Shown here in pieces: positions 23,324 through 32,945 of a stretch of 34,659 bases of DNA (within the stretch, counting starts at the first letter, position 1; each line of letters opens with the position of its first letter). This DNA comes from an uncultured Clostridia bacterium (lineage in GTDB: Bacteria; Bacillota; Clostridia; Christensenellales; UBA1242): NCBI GenBank assembly GCA_944381825.1, contig CALWMK010000002.1, forward strand, positions 1 to 34,659, read 5' to 3'. A program made the position numbers and the translations under genes. Under the pieces are notes generated by a model. It was not told where the DNA came from and made no database searches. It saw only the letters and a list, made by a program, of their open reading frames with translations.

Positions 23324-24259
23324 ATGAATAAAACCATTTTAAAGGTTTCAAATTTGTCAAAAGACTATGGAAAAAAAAGGGTTGTAAATAATGTTAGTTT
23401 TGAAATTAAAGCTGGGGAAATTTTTGGTTTTTTAGGCGCTAATGGTGCCGGCAAAAGCACTACAATTAAAATGATTGCAGGATTAACATCAATTTCAGAA
23501 GGCAATGTTTTAATTTTAAGCCATTCAATCAAAGCAAATTTCGAACAAGCAATTAAAGAAGTTGGTGGAATGATTGAAACACCAACACTTTACAGTTATA
23601 TGAGCGGATATAACAACCTAAAATTTTTTGCTAAGTTACATGAAAATATTTCTGAACAAAGAATAACGGAAGTTGCCTCTTTAGTTGGGCTTTCGGCAAG
23701 AATAAAAGATAAAGTTTCAACCTACAGTTTGGGAATGAAACAAAGACTTGGAATTGCGCAAGCTCTTCTTCACCATCCCAAACTTTTAATTTTGGATGAA
23801 CCCACAAATGGTTTAGACGCAAACGGGATTAAAGAAATTAGAATGCTTTTGTTGCAACTTGCAAAAAAGGAGAACATTGCCATATTAATTTCTAGTCATA
23901 TTTTAAGCGAAATGGAAAATCTTTGCGACACCGTTGCAATAATTAATAATGGAGAAATAGTTGAATTTAAAACAATGGAAGAAATCAAACATTCAATAGC
24001 TCAAAATGGTTCAAACTATATTAAGGTAAATGCACCAAATTATGCTGGAAAATTGATAGAACAATACATTGGTAAAAAAGTTGTAATTAGTGGTGACAAG
24101 GTAATTTTTTCTGCCTCTGATAGTAAACTTGCCCAAATTATTGTTTTGCTTACCCAAAATAAAATAAGTGTATATGGAGCTGGCGATATAGACTATTCTC
24201 TTGAAGATGTTTTCTTGTCCATCTTAAATTCTCATAACGCTTCAACAGCTGTTTCATAA
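23324..24259 (+). CDS. ABC transporter ATP-binding protein (BcrA/DrrA type)
   Basis: A 311-residue ATPase. Walker A GANGAGKST at 38-46, signature YSLGMKQRLGIA and Walker B LLILDEPTNGLD, then ISSHILSEM with the switch His. The YSLGMKQRLGIA form is typical of the bacitracin-export (BcrA-like) group. AAGGAG ten bases before the ATG. It pairs with the permease next to it; the substrate cannot be inferred, though peptide antibiotics or lipids are common in this group. Confidence 0.94.
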   Translation: MNKTILKVSNLSKDYGKKRVVNNVSFEIKAGEIFGFLGANGAGKSTTIKMIAGLTSISEGNVLILSHSIKANFEQAIKEVGGMIETPTLYSYMSGYNNLKFFAKLHENISEQRITEVASLVGLSARIKDKVSTYSLGMKQRLGIAQALLHHPKLLILDEPTNGLDANGIKEIRMLLLQLAKKENIAILISSHILSEMENLCDTVAIINNGEIVEFKTMEEIKHSIAQNGSNYIKVNAPNYAGKLIEQYIGKKVVISGDKVIFSASDSKLAQIIVLLTQNKISVYGAGDIDYSLEDVFLSILNSHNASTAVS

Positions 24260-24269
24260 GGAGCATAAA

Positions 24270-26015
24270 ATGAAAATTTTTAAATTAGCAAATGCCGAGC
24301 TAAAAAAAATATTTTTTAGACCTATAATGTGGGTTGTATTTTTTGTATTAGTTGGCAGTTTAGTTCTACTTTCCTTTATTTTCAAACCACAAGAAAAAAG
24401 CAACTCAACTATTTTTTTTGGTGGACTTAATGTTCAAGACTGTTATGATGAATTTTTAAATGATAATAATGCAAATGGAAAAACAAAACTAGACCAAATG
24501 TTAATTGAAACCAAGGAACAATTAACCCAAAAAATTTCTTTGGCTGAAAATGATGCTCAACTCAATAAATTAAAAGATTTTATTGCTTTTGCTGAAAATG
24601 CTATGACCCAACTTAATTTAACAACTGTTAAATTTTACAAGTCACCTAAAGAAGCCACTGTAAACGATGTAAAACTTTGCTTTTATAATTTGCAACAAAA
24701 ATCAAATGATGTTTTAAATATTTTAACAGAAATAAGAAACAACATAGCATTTTATATTTCAACTGAAAATTTCGAAACAATCAATACTTTTTTTACAAGA
24801 ATTTCTAAAAACATACCAAATACATTTGCAAATCCTGAAAAACAGTTTTCAGAAATAAACAACTACCTTTTAAATAACTTTAATTTTAATTCTATATCTA
24901 GCATAACCTTAAATTTAAAATCTTTCCCTGTTAGCAACGATGCAATGGAGGATACATTTTATAACTATTATTATAATATATTAGACACAAATAACACAAA
25001 TTCTTCATCAAAACTAAATTTAATCTTTAAAGACATTAATGAATATGTTGCAGTTAACTCAACTAAAACAGAACCTTTATATTTAAAAGAAATCAATTTT
25101 TTGTTTTCAAAATATAAAAGTGTTGTAAATATGTCATGCAAAGTTTTGCAAGATAAATATAAACTCCTTTCTTCATCAAATATTAGCGATAAAGAAATTG
25201 CAAATTATATTTCTTTTGAATATTTTGATGCTTATAACACTAAACAAGAATTAACGAAAAACACCTTTTTGATTTCAAATTCACTTTATGACTATGAGTT
25301 TTTAGATCCATTTTCTTTTAATACTTGTTCTGGTCAAACAAAAAATGCCTTTGATTTTACTATTTTTGCCATGCAAATACTAACTATCATTATCGCAATA
25401 TTTGCAATATTCATCGCAGGAAGTACCATTGCCGGCGAATATAATTCTGGCACCTTAAAAATGCTAGCGATTCGCCCCTATTCTCGTTCTAAAATAGTCA
25501 TTTCAAAGTTTTTGTCATGTGTTTTGTTTACTATAATAATTTTAACACTTGCCTTTGTATCTTCTCTTCTCGTTGGATTAATTTCTTATGGCACAAGTAT
25601 TACAAAAGTTTTAGTCGTTTTTAATGCTAGTAAAGTTGTTGTTATGAATGCATATGTTCTTTTGTTTGTATATTTCATATCTCTTTTACTCAATTTAATA
25701 TTTTATATTTCTCTTGCATTGCTCTTGTCTACAGTTTTTAAATCAAGCACACTTTCAGTTTTAACAAGTTTTATAGTTTATTTAGTAGGTTTTTTAACCT
25801 CATCCCTTTTATATTCTAAAGCCTGGTTTGCAATTTTACCTTTTGCCCATCTAGACTTTTACAAATATTTCGGGGTTGTTGCAAATACTGGTTTTTTGGG
25901 CTTTAATATAACAATAGGAACAAATATAACTTTTAGTCTATTATATATAATTATTGCTTCAATTATATTCTTGTTATCTTCCACATTCATATTTAGAAAA
26001 AGAAATATAGCCTGA
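24270..26015 (+). CDS. ABC-2-type transporter permease with large extracytoplasmic domain
   Basis: A 581-residue membrane protein. One membrane helix at about 17-36, an Asn/Lys-rich extracytoplasmic domain to about residue 360, then five or six helices; AGSTIAGEYNSGTLKMLAIR after the second helix is typical of ABC-2 permeases. AAGGAG before the ATG at 24270. Forms an exporter with the preceding ATPase. The very large outside domain is unusual for BcrB-like permeases, which are mostly membrane. Confidence 0.9.
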   Translation: MKIFKLANAELKKIFFRPIMWVVFFVLVGSLVLLSFIFKPQEKSNSTIFFGGLNVQDCYDEFLNDNNANGKTKLDQMLIETKEQLTQKISLAENDAQLNKLKDFIAFAENAMTQLNLTTVKFYKSPKEATVNDVKLCFYNLQQKSNDVLNILTEIRNNIAFYISTENFETINTFFTRISKNIPNTFANPEKQFSEINNYLLNNFNFNSISSITLNLKSFPVSNDAMEDTFYNYYYNILDTNNTNSSSKLNLIFKDINEYVAVNSTKTEPLYLKEINFLFSKYKSVVNMSCKVLQDKYKLLSSSNISDKEIANYISFEYFDAYNTKQELTKNTFLISNSLYDYEFLDPFSFNTCSGQTKNAFDFTIFAMQILTIIIAIFAIFIAGSTIAGEYNSGTLKMLAIRPYSRSKIVISKFLSCVLFTIIILTLAFVSSLLVGLISYGTSITKVLVVFNASKVVVMNAYVLLFVYFISLLLNLIFYISLALLLSTVFKSSTLSVLTSFIVYLVGFLTSSLLYSKAWFAILPFAHLDFYKYFGVVANTGFLGFNITIGTNITFSLLYIIIASIIFLLSSTFIFRKRNIA

Positions 26016-26064
26016 ATTATGCCTTCTTTCCTTTAAATTTATGAAAATTTTAAAAAAATTAAAA

Positions 26065-26092
26065 GAACCGCTCTTTCTTTTTTGAGTGGTTC
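26065..26092. terminator. Terminator between the ABC operon and the lipoprotein gene
   Basis: GAACCGCTC and GAGTGGTTC (one G-T pair) with a ten-base loop. T-rich sequence follows on both strands, better on the minus strand. Confidence 0.75.
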
Positions 26093-26166
26093 ATTTATTT
26101 ATTATTGATTTTTTTGCTAATACCTATAGACCTTAACCTTTGTTCATTATAAATTTTTAAAAAAGT

Positions 26167-28008
26167 TTAATACCAAAGATAAAATTGTCCAGTTTTTATA
26201 CTTCCATCTTCCGATTCTTTTTCTTCACTATAATATTTTAAGGTTTTACCATTTTCAAGTTCAATTTCTTTTACTTTTTCTTCTTCCAAATCAAAATTAT
26301 TTAAAGGTCTTATTGTAGAAATATCTTTTTTTCTAGGCGCAAACTTCAAAAAATCATCTTGATTAGGCTTTTTAGAAAATTCAGGTCTAGCATTTGCTTC
26401 GAATTTTGCTATTTTTTCATTTTCCATTTTATCTAAAATTGAATTATCATTTTTCATTGAATTATTTTTTACTTTTGGAAAATTTATTTCATTATTTTCA
26501 TTTATTTTCTTATTATCATTATTAATTAAATCATTGGTTTTATTTATTTCATTTGAATTTGTATTTTGTTTATTATTTTCATCTAAATTTTTTTGATTTT
26601 TAATAGCATTTGAATAATCATCTCTATTTTGATTAATATTTTTTTGATTTTTATTTATATTCCTAAAATTATCGAAGGTGTTAATTTGTTTTTCGGTTTT
26701 TTTATAATTTATTTTTGTTGTATTTTTATCCTCACATCTAACACAATTCCCATTCTCATCATAACAATATTTATCTACACAATTTCCATTTTTATCAAAA
26801 CAATCAAAACCAATACATTTTCCATTTTGGTCGTAATTATATTTTATACAATTACCATTTTCATCATAAACACATCCATTATTGTTCTGAGGAATATTTA
26901 AAACATCTTCAAAAATGGAATTATAAATATTTGAATTTTCACAATTATCACAACCATTTAAACAGTTCTCTAATTGATTTAAACAACCTAAAATGTTATT
27001 AAAATATGTCATTCTAGTGTCAAGACAATTTACAAGCCTTACATATTTGCTACTCAATTGTTCAACATTTCCTGTATAATTAGTTTTTAAGTTTTTAACT
27101 GAATTTAGTTCGTTTTTAACCTCATTTCTTGAAAGATTGATTCTATTAACATTTGTGTTTATATTGTCTAACAAATTATTTATTGATTTAATTTGATTTT
27201 CAGTTAAGTCATATTTATTATTTTTAATTTGATTTGCAAAAGTTTGAATGAGGCTTATATTTGCCAAAATATTATTCCTTATTTGATTAAGTTCATTATT
27301 TGTTGTAACAACTGAGGAAGCTACATTATATAAATTACTCAGTTTTGAAAAATATTGAGTAAGAGGTTCAACTTTGTTATATTCAAGCAAATTCAAATTT
27401 GAGTCATTTATTTGAGAAGTTACATTTTTTGCTTTTTTATAAGTGTTAACATTTGTTTTGCCAATGCCATAAGTGTTTACATTTGAAATTCCTCGATTAT
27501 ATCCAAATTGTCCATTTGTCCCGTATGCAAATTGATTTTGATATCCATCTATACCATACCCATTTGCTCCATATCCATTTGGTAGACCAAAATTCCCATA
27601 TCCATATTGTGCATGTCCTATTTCATTGAATGTTCCATTATTAATCTCACCATAACCAACATAAGAATTGGTGTTATGTAATCTTCCATATGGATTATAT
27701 GTGTTTACATTACTAAGATTATTATTTGCAACACCATTATTATAATTTACAATTTGTCGTGTTGCCACATTTCCCTTTTCTGGTGCGTTTGTTTGGGTGT
27801 ATGTTTTTGAATTTGTCGGCATTATATCCTGCACAATTAATTCATCTTCTTTTATAACTTGAATGTTTTTGATAGAATCATGTAAGTTATTCATTGTTCT
27901 ATTAATTTTATTAGCCACATTGGCATTTGTTGAATTGCCACATGCAACCAAAAGAATTGACAGTGTAAAAACAAAAAGACAAATAACCACCCTTTTAATT
28001 TTTTTCAT
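26167..28008 (-). CDS. Large Asn-rich, Cys-repeat lipoprotein next to spoVA
   Basis: A 613-residue exported lipoprotein: signal peptide with lipobox LLVAC at about 19-23. After it come Gly/Tyr/Asn-rich segments (YGYGNFGLPNGYG, GYQNQFAYG) with NVNTY three times, a coiled-coil-like Asn-rich middle (about 215-345), then a Cys-rich stretch with four repeats of the form [YF]D-x-NG-x-C (YDENGNC, YDQNGKC, FDKNGNC, YDENGNC), and a low-complexity Asn/Lys tail. I recognise no family. Acidic D-x-N-G loops resemble calcium-binding loops and the Cys could cross-link. GGAGG precedes the ATG. It is divergent from spoVAC, with a weak sigma-E-like promoter, so a spore-envelope role is a reasonable guess. Confidence 0.85.
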   Translation of the reverse strand: MKKIKRVVICLFVFTLSILLVACGNSTNANVANKINRTMNNLHDSIKNIQVIKEDELIVQDIMPTNSKTYTQTNAPEKGNVATRQIVNYNNGVANNNLSNVNTYNPYGRLHNTNSYVGYGEINNGTFNEIGHAQYGYGNFGLPNGYGANGYGIDGYQNQFAYGTNGQFGYNRGISNVNTYGIGKTNVNTYKKAKNVTSQINDSNLNLLEYNKVEPLTQYFSKLSNLYNVASSVVTTNNELNQIRNNILANISLIQTFANQIKNNKYDLTENQIKSINNLLDNINTNVNRINLSRNEVKNELNSVKNLKTNYTGNVEQLSSKYVRLVNCLDTRMTYFNNILGCLNQLENCLNGCDNCENSNIYNSIFEDVLNIPQNNNGCVYDENGNCIKYNYDQNGKCIGFDCFDKNGNCVDKYCYDENGNCVRCEDKNTTKINYKKTEKQINTFDNFRNINKNQKNINQNRDDYSNAIKNQKNLDENNKQNTNSNEINKTNDLINNDNKKINENNEINFPKVKNNSMKNDNSILDKMENEKIAKFEANARPEFSKKPNQDDFLKFAPRKKDISTIRPLNNFDLEEEKVKEIELENGKTLKYYSEEKESEDGSIKTGQFYLWY

Positions 28009-28026
28009 TTTAAAACCTCCACAAAT

Positions 28027-28054
28027 ATTGTGTGTGTAGCTTTAAAAAATATAC
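28027..28054 (-). promoter_or_regulatory. Possible sigma-E-like promoter of the lipoprotein gene
   Basis: CACACAAT (28027-28034, minus strand) differs by one base from CATACAAT, the sigma-E -10 type, and GTATATT (28048-28054) is 13 bases upstream. Spacing is a base short of usual. Confidence 0.3.
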
Positions 28055-28100
28055 ATATTTTTTTGTTCTTGGGACATAACAAATTTGAAAGGAGTAACTT

Positions 28101-28550
28101 ATGAATGAAAAAGATAGAAACAAGGCTTATAATAAATATGTTGAATCAAAAATAGCAAAAACCAGACCTTGGCCAACACTTTTTAACGCATTTTGGGTTG
28201 GTGGTTTGATTTGCCTAATTGGACAAGGCATAAACGATGCACTTCTTGCCATATTCCCAACAATGGCAGAGCAATCAGCTTGGGGTTGGACATTGATTGC
28301 TTTAATATTCTTAGCTTCATTTTTAACTGGACTTGGAGTATATGATAGAATTGGTGTTTTCGCTGGAGCTGGCTCTATAATACCCATAACAGGGTTTTCA
28401 AACTCAATCTCCTCACCTGCAATGGAATTTAAAAATGAAGGAATAATATTTGGATTATGCGTAAAAATGTTTACCATAGCAGGTCCAGTGATAGTTACTG
28501 GTGTTGTGGCTAGTGTTATAACTGGTATAATTTATCTTTTTATCGTTTAG
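28101..28550 (+). CDS. spoVAC: Stage V sporulation protein SpoVAC
   Basis: A 149-residue membrane protein with about three or four helices; FNAFWVGGLICLIGQG and GAGSIIPITGFSNSI are conserved SpoVAC segments. In the family it forms a mechanosensitive channel for Ca-dipicolinate in the spore inner membrane, with SpoVAD and SpoVAE. GAAAGGAG precedes the ATG at 28101. First gene of the spoVACDEb operon. Confidence 0.95.
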   Translation: MNEKDRNKAYNKYVESKIAKTRPWPTLFNAFWVGGLICLIGQGINDALLAIFPTMAEQSAWGWTLIALIFLASFLTGLGVYDRIGVFAGAGSIIPITGFSNSISSPAMEFKNEGIIFGLCVKMFTIAGPVIVTGVVASVITGIIYLFIV

Positions 28551-28559
28551 GAGCAAAAA

Positions 28560-29579
28560 ATGAAAAATCAAAAACACAGAGAAAATCAAACTATCTATTT
28601 TAAAAATAAACCAGTTATTATCGGCAATTATACAATTGTTGGACCCAAAGAAGGCGAAGGTCCTTTTTCAGACTATTTTGATTATATAATGAAAAAAGAT
28701 GACTTTGGTGAAAAAACATATGAAATGGCAGAAAGAAAAATGATAGAACATGCAGTTATAGGTGCCATCAATAGCGCAAAATTAACACCCAATCAAATTG
28801 ATATGTTTTTAGCTGGAGATCTTTTAAATCAAATAATTAGTTCTTCATATGCAGCCAGACAATTTGATATGACCTATATTGGTGTTTTTGGTGCGTGTTC
28901 AACAATGGCTGAAAGTTTAGCTTTAGGCGCAACTTTTGTAGATGCTGGACATTTTAATAATGTTGCATGCGCCACAGTTAGTCATTTTTCTACTGCGGAA
29001 AGACAATTTAGATATCCCCTAGAGCTAGGCAATCAAAGGCCACCAACAGCTCAATGGACAGTTACTGGTTCTGGTTGTACAATATTGTCAAATAGCGGAA
29101 TTGGTCCGAGAGTGACAATGGCAACTTTTGGAAAAGTGAGTGATTATGGCGTTTGTGATGTAAACAATATGGGTGCTGCTATGGCTCCAGCTGCTATGAA
29201 TACTTTAATAGCACATTTTAAAGACACAAAAACAACTCCAGAAGATTACGATTTAATCGTAACTGGAGACCTAGGAAAGTTAGGAGTTGAAATTTTAATA
29301 GATTTAATGGAGGAAAACGGATTTAAACTAGGTATCAATTATTGCGATTGTGGGCAAATAATTTATGACCGTTCTCAATCCGTTCTGATGGGTGGAAGTG
29401 GATGCGGATGTAGTGCATCTATTTTAAATAGTTATATTCTACAAAAGATGCGTGAAGGAGTTTATAATAAAGTACTATTTGTTGCAACGGGTGCACTATT
29501 AAGCACATTATCATGTCAGCAAGGTGATTCTATTCCAGGAATTGCTCATGCAGTAGTAATTGAAAATGAGGTGAAATAA
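28560..29579 (+). CDS. spoVAD: Stage V sporulation protein SpoVAD
   Basis: A 339-residue thiolase-fold protein that binds dipicolinic acid in the family. GVFGACSTMAESLALGA holds the cysteine equivalent of the thiolase active site; GVCDVNNMGAAMAPAA, DLIVTGDLGKLG and GGSGCGCSA follow. AGGAG precedes the ATG. Nine-base gap after spoVAC; one-base overlap with spoVAE (TAATG). Confidence 0.96.
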   Translation: MKNQKHRENQTIYFKNKPVIIGNYTIVGPKEGEGPFSDYFDYIMKKDDFGEKTYEMAERKMIEHAVIGAINSAKLTPNQIDMFLAGDLLNQIISSSYAARQFDMTYIGVFGACSTMAESLALGATFVDAGHFNNVACATVSHFSTAERQFRYPLELGNQRPPTAQWTVTGSGCTILSNSGIGPRVTMATFGKVSDYGVCDVNNMGAAMAPAAMNTLIAHFKDTKTTPEDYDLIVTGDLGKLGVEILIDLMEENGFKLGINYCDCGQIIYDRSQSVLMGGSGCGCSASILNSYILQKMREGVYNKVLFVATGALLSTLSCQQGDSIPGIAHAVVIENEVK

Positions 29580-29950
29580 TGGAAATTTTTTTAAAATATT
29601 TATGGGTATTTCTTGTGGGTGGATTCATTTGTCTTATTGGTCAAATATTAGTAATCAAAACAAAAATAACAACTGCAAGAATTTTAGTAATTTTTGAACT
29701 TTTAGGAGTTCTACTTGTAACTATTGGAATATTTGAGCCAATAAGTGCATTCGCTAAAGCAGGCATTAATGTTCCTATTATCGGTTTTGGGGCTTCACTT
29801 GCAAAAGGAGCTATAGAAGCTGTTAAAGCAAAAGGAGTATTTGGTATATTTACTGGCGGTCTTGAAGCTACTGCCGGTGGAATTGCTGCAGCTGTTTTAT
29901 TTGCATTTATTTTTGCACTAATATTTAGAGCAAAAACTAAAAAGAATTAG
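29579..29950 (+). CDS. spoVAE: Stage V sporulation protein SpoVAE (AEb type)
   Basis: A 123-residue membrane protein with three or four helices; FLVGGFICLIGQILV, FAKAGINVPIIGFGASLA and GILEATAGGIAAAV-like motif (GGLEATAGGIAAAV) match the SpoVAEb subunit. Ends the operon; spoVAA, spoVAB and spoVAF are absent, as in many Clostridia. Bidirectional terminator at 30020-30058. Confidence 0.94.
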   Translation: MEIFLKYLWVFLVGGFICLIGQILVIKTKITTARILVIFELLGVLLVTIGIFEPISAFAKAGINVPIIGFGASLAKGAIEAVKAKGVFGIFTGGLEATAGGIAAAVLFAFIFALIFRAKTKKN

Positions 29951-30019
29951 ATAAACCTTCTTTATACAAAGCATTAAAGTTAAAATTAAATTTATTATTT
30001 TTGCAATCTTTTATCAAAA

Positions 30020-30058
30020 AAATTGCCAAAAGAATCATATACAATCTTTTGACAATTT
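30020..30058. terminator. Bidirectional terminator between spoVAE and recA
   Basis: AAATTGCCAAAAGA (30020-30033) pairs with TCTTTTGACAATTT (30045-30058) with one G-T pair; long T runs on both strands serve both operons. Confidence 0.9.
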
Positions 30059-30070
30059 TTTTATATTAAA

Positions 30071-31144
30071 TTATTCTTCTTCGTCAGTACCCAAAACTAT
30101 TTCATTAGGATTTTGTTTAACTTTCTCCATAATTATATTTTCAAGCTCTTCACGGAAATCTGGATGCGTTTTAATATATTCTTTCGCATTCTCTTTCCCT
30201 TGCCCAATTTTTTCTCCTTCATAAGAGAACCATGCACCAGTTTTATTTATAATATTAAATGTCACAGCCATATCTAAAATGCATCCTTCTTTGGCAATTC
30301 CTTTACCAAAAATCATATCAAATTCAGCTACTTTAAAAGGCGGTGCAAGTTTATTTTTAACAACTTTAATTCTTGTCCTATTGCCAATAATTCCATTATT
30401 GTCTTTAATAGCTTCACCTTTTCTGACATCTAATCTTATACTAGAATAAAATTTTAAAGCTTTTCCGCCTGGAGTTGTTTCCGGTGAGCCAAAGAGAACT
30501 CCCACTTTTTCTCGTAATTGATTTATAAATATAACGCAAGTTTTGCTCTTATTCACAATTGCAGTTAGTTTCCTTAGTGCTTGTGACATTAGTCTTGCTT
30601 GTAAACCAATTGAATTTTGACCCATTTCGCCATCGATTTCAGCTTTTGGTGTTAGCGCTGCAACAGAGTCAACAACAACCACATCAACTCCGCCCGTTCT
30701 TACTAAGGTTTCACAAATGTCAAGTGCTTGTTCTCCATTATCAGGTTGAGACACATACAATTCTTCCAATTTAACACCGAGTTTTTGTGCATAAACTGGA
30801 TCAAGAGCATGCTCTGCATCAATAAATGCTACAATTCCACCAAGCTTTTGGGCTTCTGCAAGAATATGCAAAGATACTGTTGTTTTACCAGAAGATTCTG
30901 GACCATAAATTTCAATAATTCTACCTCTTGGAACTCCTCCAACACCCAATGCTAAATCAAGAGGCAAACAACCTGTTGGTATTACTTCCACTTGTTGTGT
31001 AGTTTGTTCGCCAAGTTTCATGATTGCACCCTTGCCAAAATCTTTTTCAATTTGCAATATAGCTTGAGCTAAAAGTTCTTTTTTTTGTTCACTTTGTAAA
31101 TTTGCATAATCTGGTGTAACTTTTTTCTTACTATCTTTTGCCAT
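30071..31144 (-). CDS. recA: Recombinase RecA
   Basis: A 357-residue RecA. Walker [10 protein letters not shown] around 79-87, [10 protein letters not shown] (Walker B), [11 protein letters not shown] and [10 protein letters not shown]. Mediates strand exchange and SOS. The N-terminus is a little long (about 12 extra residues) and the C-terminus acidic, as usual. AAGGAG before the ATG. Last gene of ftsK-rimO-pgsA-cinA-recA, 26 bases after cinA. Confidence 0.98.
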   Translation of the reverse strand: MAKDSKKKVTPDYANLQSEQKKELLAQAILQIEKDFGKGAIMKLGEQTTQQVEVIPTGCLPLDLALGVGGVPRGRIIEIYGPESSGKTTVSLHILAEAQKLGGIVAFIDAEHALDPVYAQKLGVKLEELYVSQPDNGEQALDICETLVRTGGVDVVVVDSVAALTPKAEIDGEMGQNSIGLQARLMSQALRKLTAIVNKSKTCVIFINQLREKVGVLFGSPETTPGGKALKFYSSIRLDVRKGEAIKDNNGIIGNRTRIKVVKNKLAPPFKVAEFDMIFGKGIAKEGCILDMAVTFNIINKTGAWFSYEGEKIGQGKENAKEYIKTHPDFREELENIIMEKVKQNPNEIVLGTDEEE

Positions 31145-31170
31145 AATAACTCCTTAATCTTTTATCCTTA

Positions 31171-32370
31171 TTATACATTATTAGATTTAAAATTAAAATC
31201 GTTTGAGCGTAGTTTTTTAATTAAATAAAAAAATCCCGCTTTACTCACATTTTCAATTATTTGTTCCCTATTCCCAGTATAAATGTTTTTATAAACATGA
31301 ATGAACTGCCTATCGCCAACCGCAACATAACATTCGCCCGCACTTCTAGTTTGGGTATCTTCTGCAAAACCTGTTGTTGCAACAACAAGATCACTTCCCG
31401 ATTTCTCTAAAGCCCCCAATGCCATTTCATAGGCACACTCAGCGCTTACCGCGCTTTTAGAAATAAGGGTTTGTTTTGTTACATTTAAAATATTTTGTTT
31501 TGCCTCATCACTATAGACAATAAATGACTGTTTTAAATAATTACTAGCACCAGAATTATATTTTATGAATTGCCCCGCCATGTTCCCACCAGTTATAGAT
31601 TCAGCAAAGCATATAGTTTTGTTGGTTAAGTTTAAAAGTTTTTTTACCACTTTATATATAGGGATATCTTCCTCTGCATACACAAAAGCATTTATTTTTT
31701 TTAAAATATTTTGGGCATAATCATCCAATTTATCGTTTGTTGATTTTGCTTTTATAATAATATCTATATCAAGACCATCGGAAAATGTAAAAATTTTTAT
31801 TCCATCTCTATTTCTTTTAAATTCAAAAAGCAATGAGTTTAAACCATCAATATTTAGTCCAAAAGTTTTAAAAGTTATATACTTAGAATCTTCTTGAGAA
31901 AGACTAGAAAGAACAGAATCAATTGCCAAATCGAAATTGTCTAATGACAGAACAACAAAATAAGAATTTATACCCTTTAAAATGTAACCTTGTTTTTCTC
32001 CTTCACAAATAATTCCTCTCGCTTTTGATGGAATTTCCCATTCATATTTTGCTTCTTTTGGCATTGGAACATTTCGAAACTTATAAAATTTTGCAACAGC
32101 TTCTTTTAATTTTTCGTTTTCACTTATAACATCTTCTGTTAAGTTACAAATTGTTTCACTTACTCTAGCCTTATTTTTATCAACAACAATAATATTAATT
32201 TGTTTTTGATTTTGTTTTAAAACATCTTCTAAGTTTGGATAGTACGATGGATAAATAACTTTTTTATCTATAAAAAAACCCTTTTTTTTACACTCTTGTT
32301 CAATTATAAAAGGACAAGCTTGCTTGCCCATTAAAATATTATCAGATAAAACAAAAATACTGACATTCAC
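31171..32370 (-). CDS. cinA: CinA-like protein with degenerate N-terminal domain
   Basis: A 399-residue CinA. The C-terminal PncC-type nicotinamide-mononucleotide deamidase domain (from about 245) is well kept: CFAESITGGNMAGQF, with SAVSAECAYEMA and ATTGFAEDTQTRSAGECYVAV. The N-terminal MoCF-like domain has lost the usual GTEILxG and GGLGPTxDD motifs, though RNVPMPKEAKYEWEIP and the following GYILKG strand remain. The start is GTG at 32370, overlapping the pgsA stop (GTGA). Confidence 0.88.
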   Translation of the reverse strand: MNVSIFVLSDNILMGKQACPFIIEQECKKKGFFIDKKVIYPSYYPNLEDVLKQNQKQINIIVVDKNKARVSETICNLTEDVISENEKLKEAVAKFYKFRNVPMPKEAKYEWEIPSKARGIICEGEKQGYILKGINSYFVVLSLDNFDLAIDSVLSSLSQEDSKYITFKTFGLNIDGLNSLLFEFKRNRDGIKIFTFSDGLDIDIIIKAKSTNDKLDDYAQNILKKINAFVYAEEDIPIYKVVKKLLNLTNKTICFAESITGGNMAGQFIKYNSGASNYLKQSFIVYSDEAKQNILNVTKQTLISKSAVSAECAYEMALGALEKSGSDLVVATTGFAEDTQTRSAGECYVAVGDRQFIHVYKNIYTGNREQIIENVSKAGFFYLIKKLRSNDFNFKSNNV

Positions 32371-32945
32371 TTTAACACCTGTCTATTTTTAATAAGATAA
32401 TTCACACCTGAATATATTGTCAAGAGTGTTGCTATTGCTAAAAGCGAATAACCAAAAATTGCATAATATAAAACAAAGTTTTTTAATGTCATTGACAAAT
32501 CATTAATTAAATATGAAAGAACAAATAAAACTGGCAATGCAACATCTAAGATTATTGATTTTATTTTTCCCCAAAAATCAGCTGCCAAAACAAAGTTTTT
32601 GCTTGCAGCAATTTGTCTTAAGCCACTTACAGTAAAATCTCTAATTAAAATTATTATAGCAACAATAACTCCATATGGAGCTGGTATAGTTTGGTCTGCA
32701 ACTAAAAGTAAAAGCGCAGATACTGAAAATGCTTTATCTGCTATAGGGTCTAAAAGTTTTCCCAAATCAGTTACCATATTATATTTTCTTGCAATATGTC
32801 CATCAACAGCATCTGTTATACAAGCTAAAATTAAAATTACTGTTGCAATAATTTTTCCATATGGCACAAAACTTGCCAAATAGAAAAAAATGAAAAATGG
32901 AATCAAAATAATTCTTAAAATTGTAATTTTATTTGGAAGATTCAT
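32367..32945 (-). CDS. pgsA: CDP-diacylglycerol-glycerol-3-phosphate 3-phosphatidyltransferase
   Basis: A 192-residue membrane enzyme of phosphatidylglycerol synthesis. CDP-alcohol phosphotransferase motif D-G-x2-A-R-x8-G-x3-D-x3-D complete at DAVDGHIARKYNMVTDLGKL followed by LDPIADK. Four or five further helices. AGGAG within the end of rimO; 17-base overlap with it. Confidence 0.96.
   Translation of the reverse strand: MNLPNKITILRIILIPFFIFFYLASFVPYGKIIATVILILACITDAVDGHIARKYNMVTDLGKLLDPIADKAFSVSALLLLVADQTIPAPYGVIVAIIILIRDFTVSGLRQIAASKNFVLAADFWGKIKSIILDVALPVLFVLSYLINDLSMTLKNFVLYYAIFGYSLLAIATLLTIYSGVNYLIKNRQVLK

Noticed and set aside
26629..26901. Plus-strand frame of 90 codons, Ile/Phe-rich
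   Set aside because: Antisense to the Asn-rich part of the lipoprotein gene; low-complexity artefact.
28030..28100. Sigma-G promoter of spoVAC
   Set aside because: Expected from family knowledge, but GTGTA and CATATTT-like matches are too poor to call.
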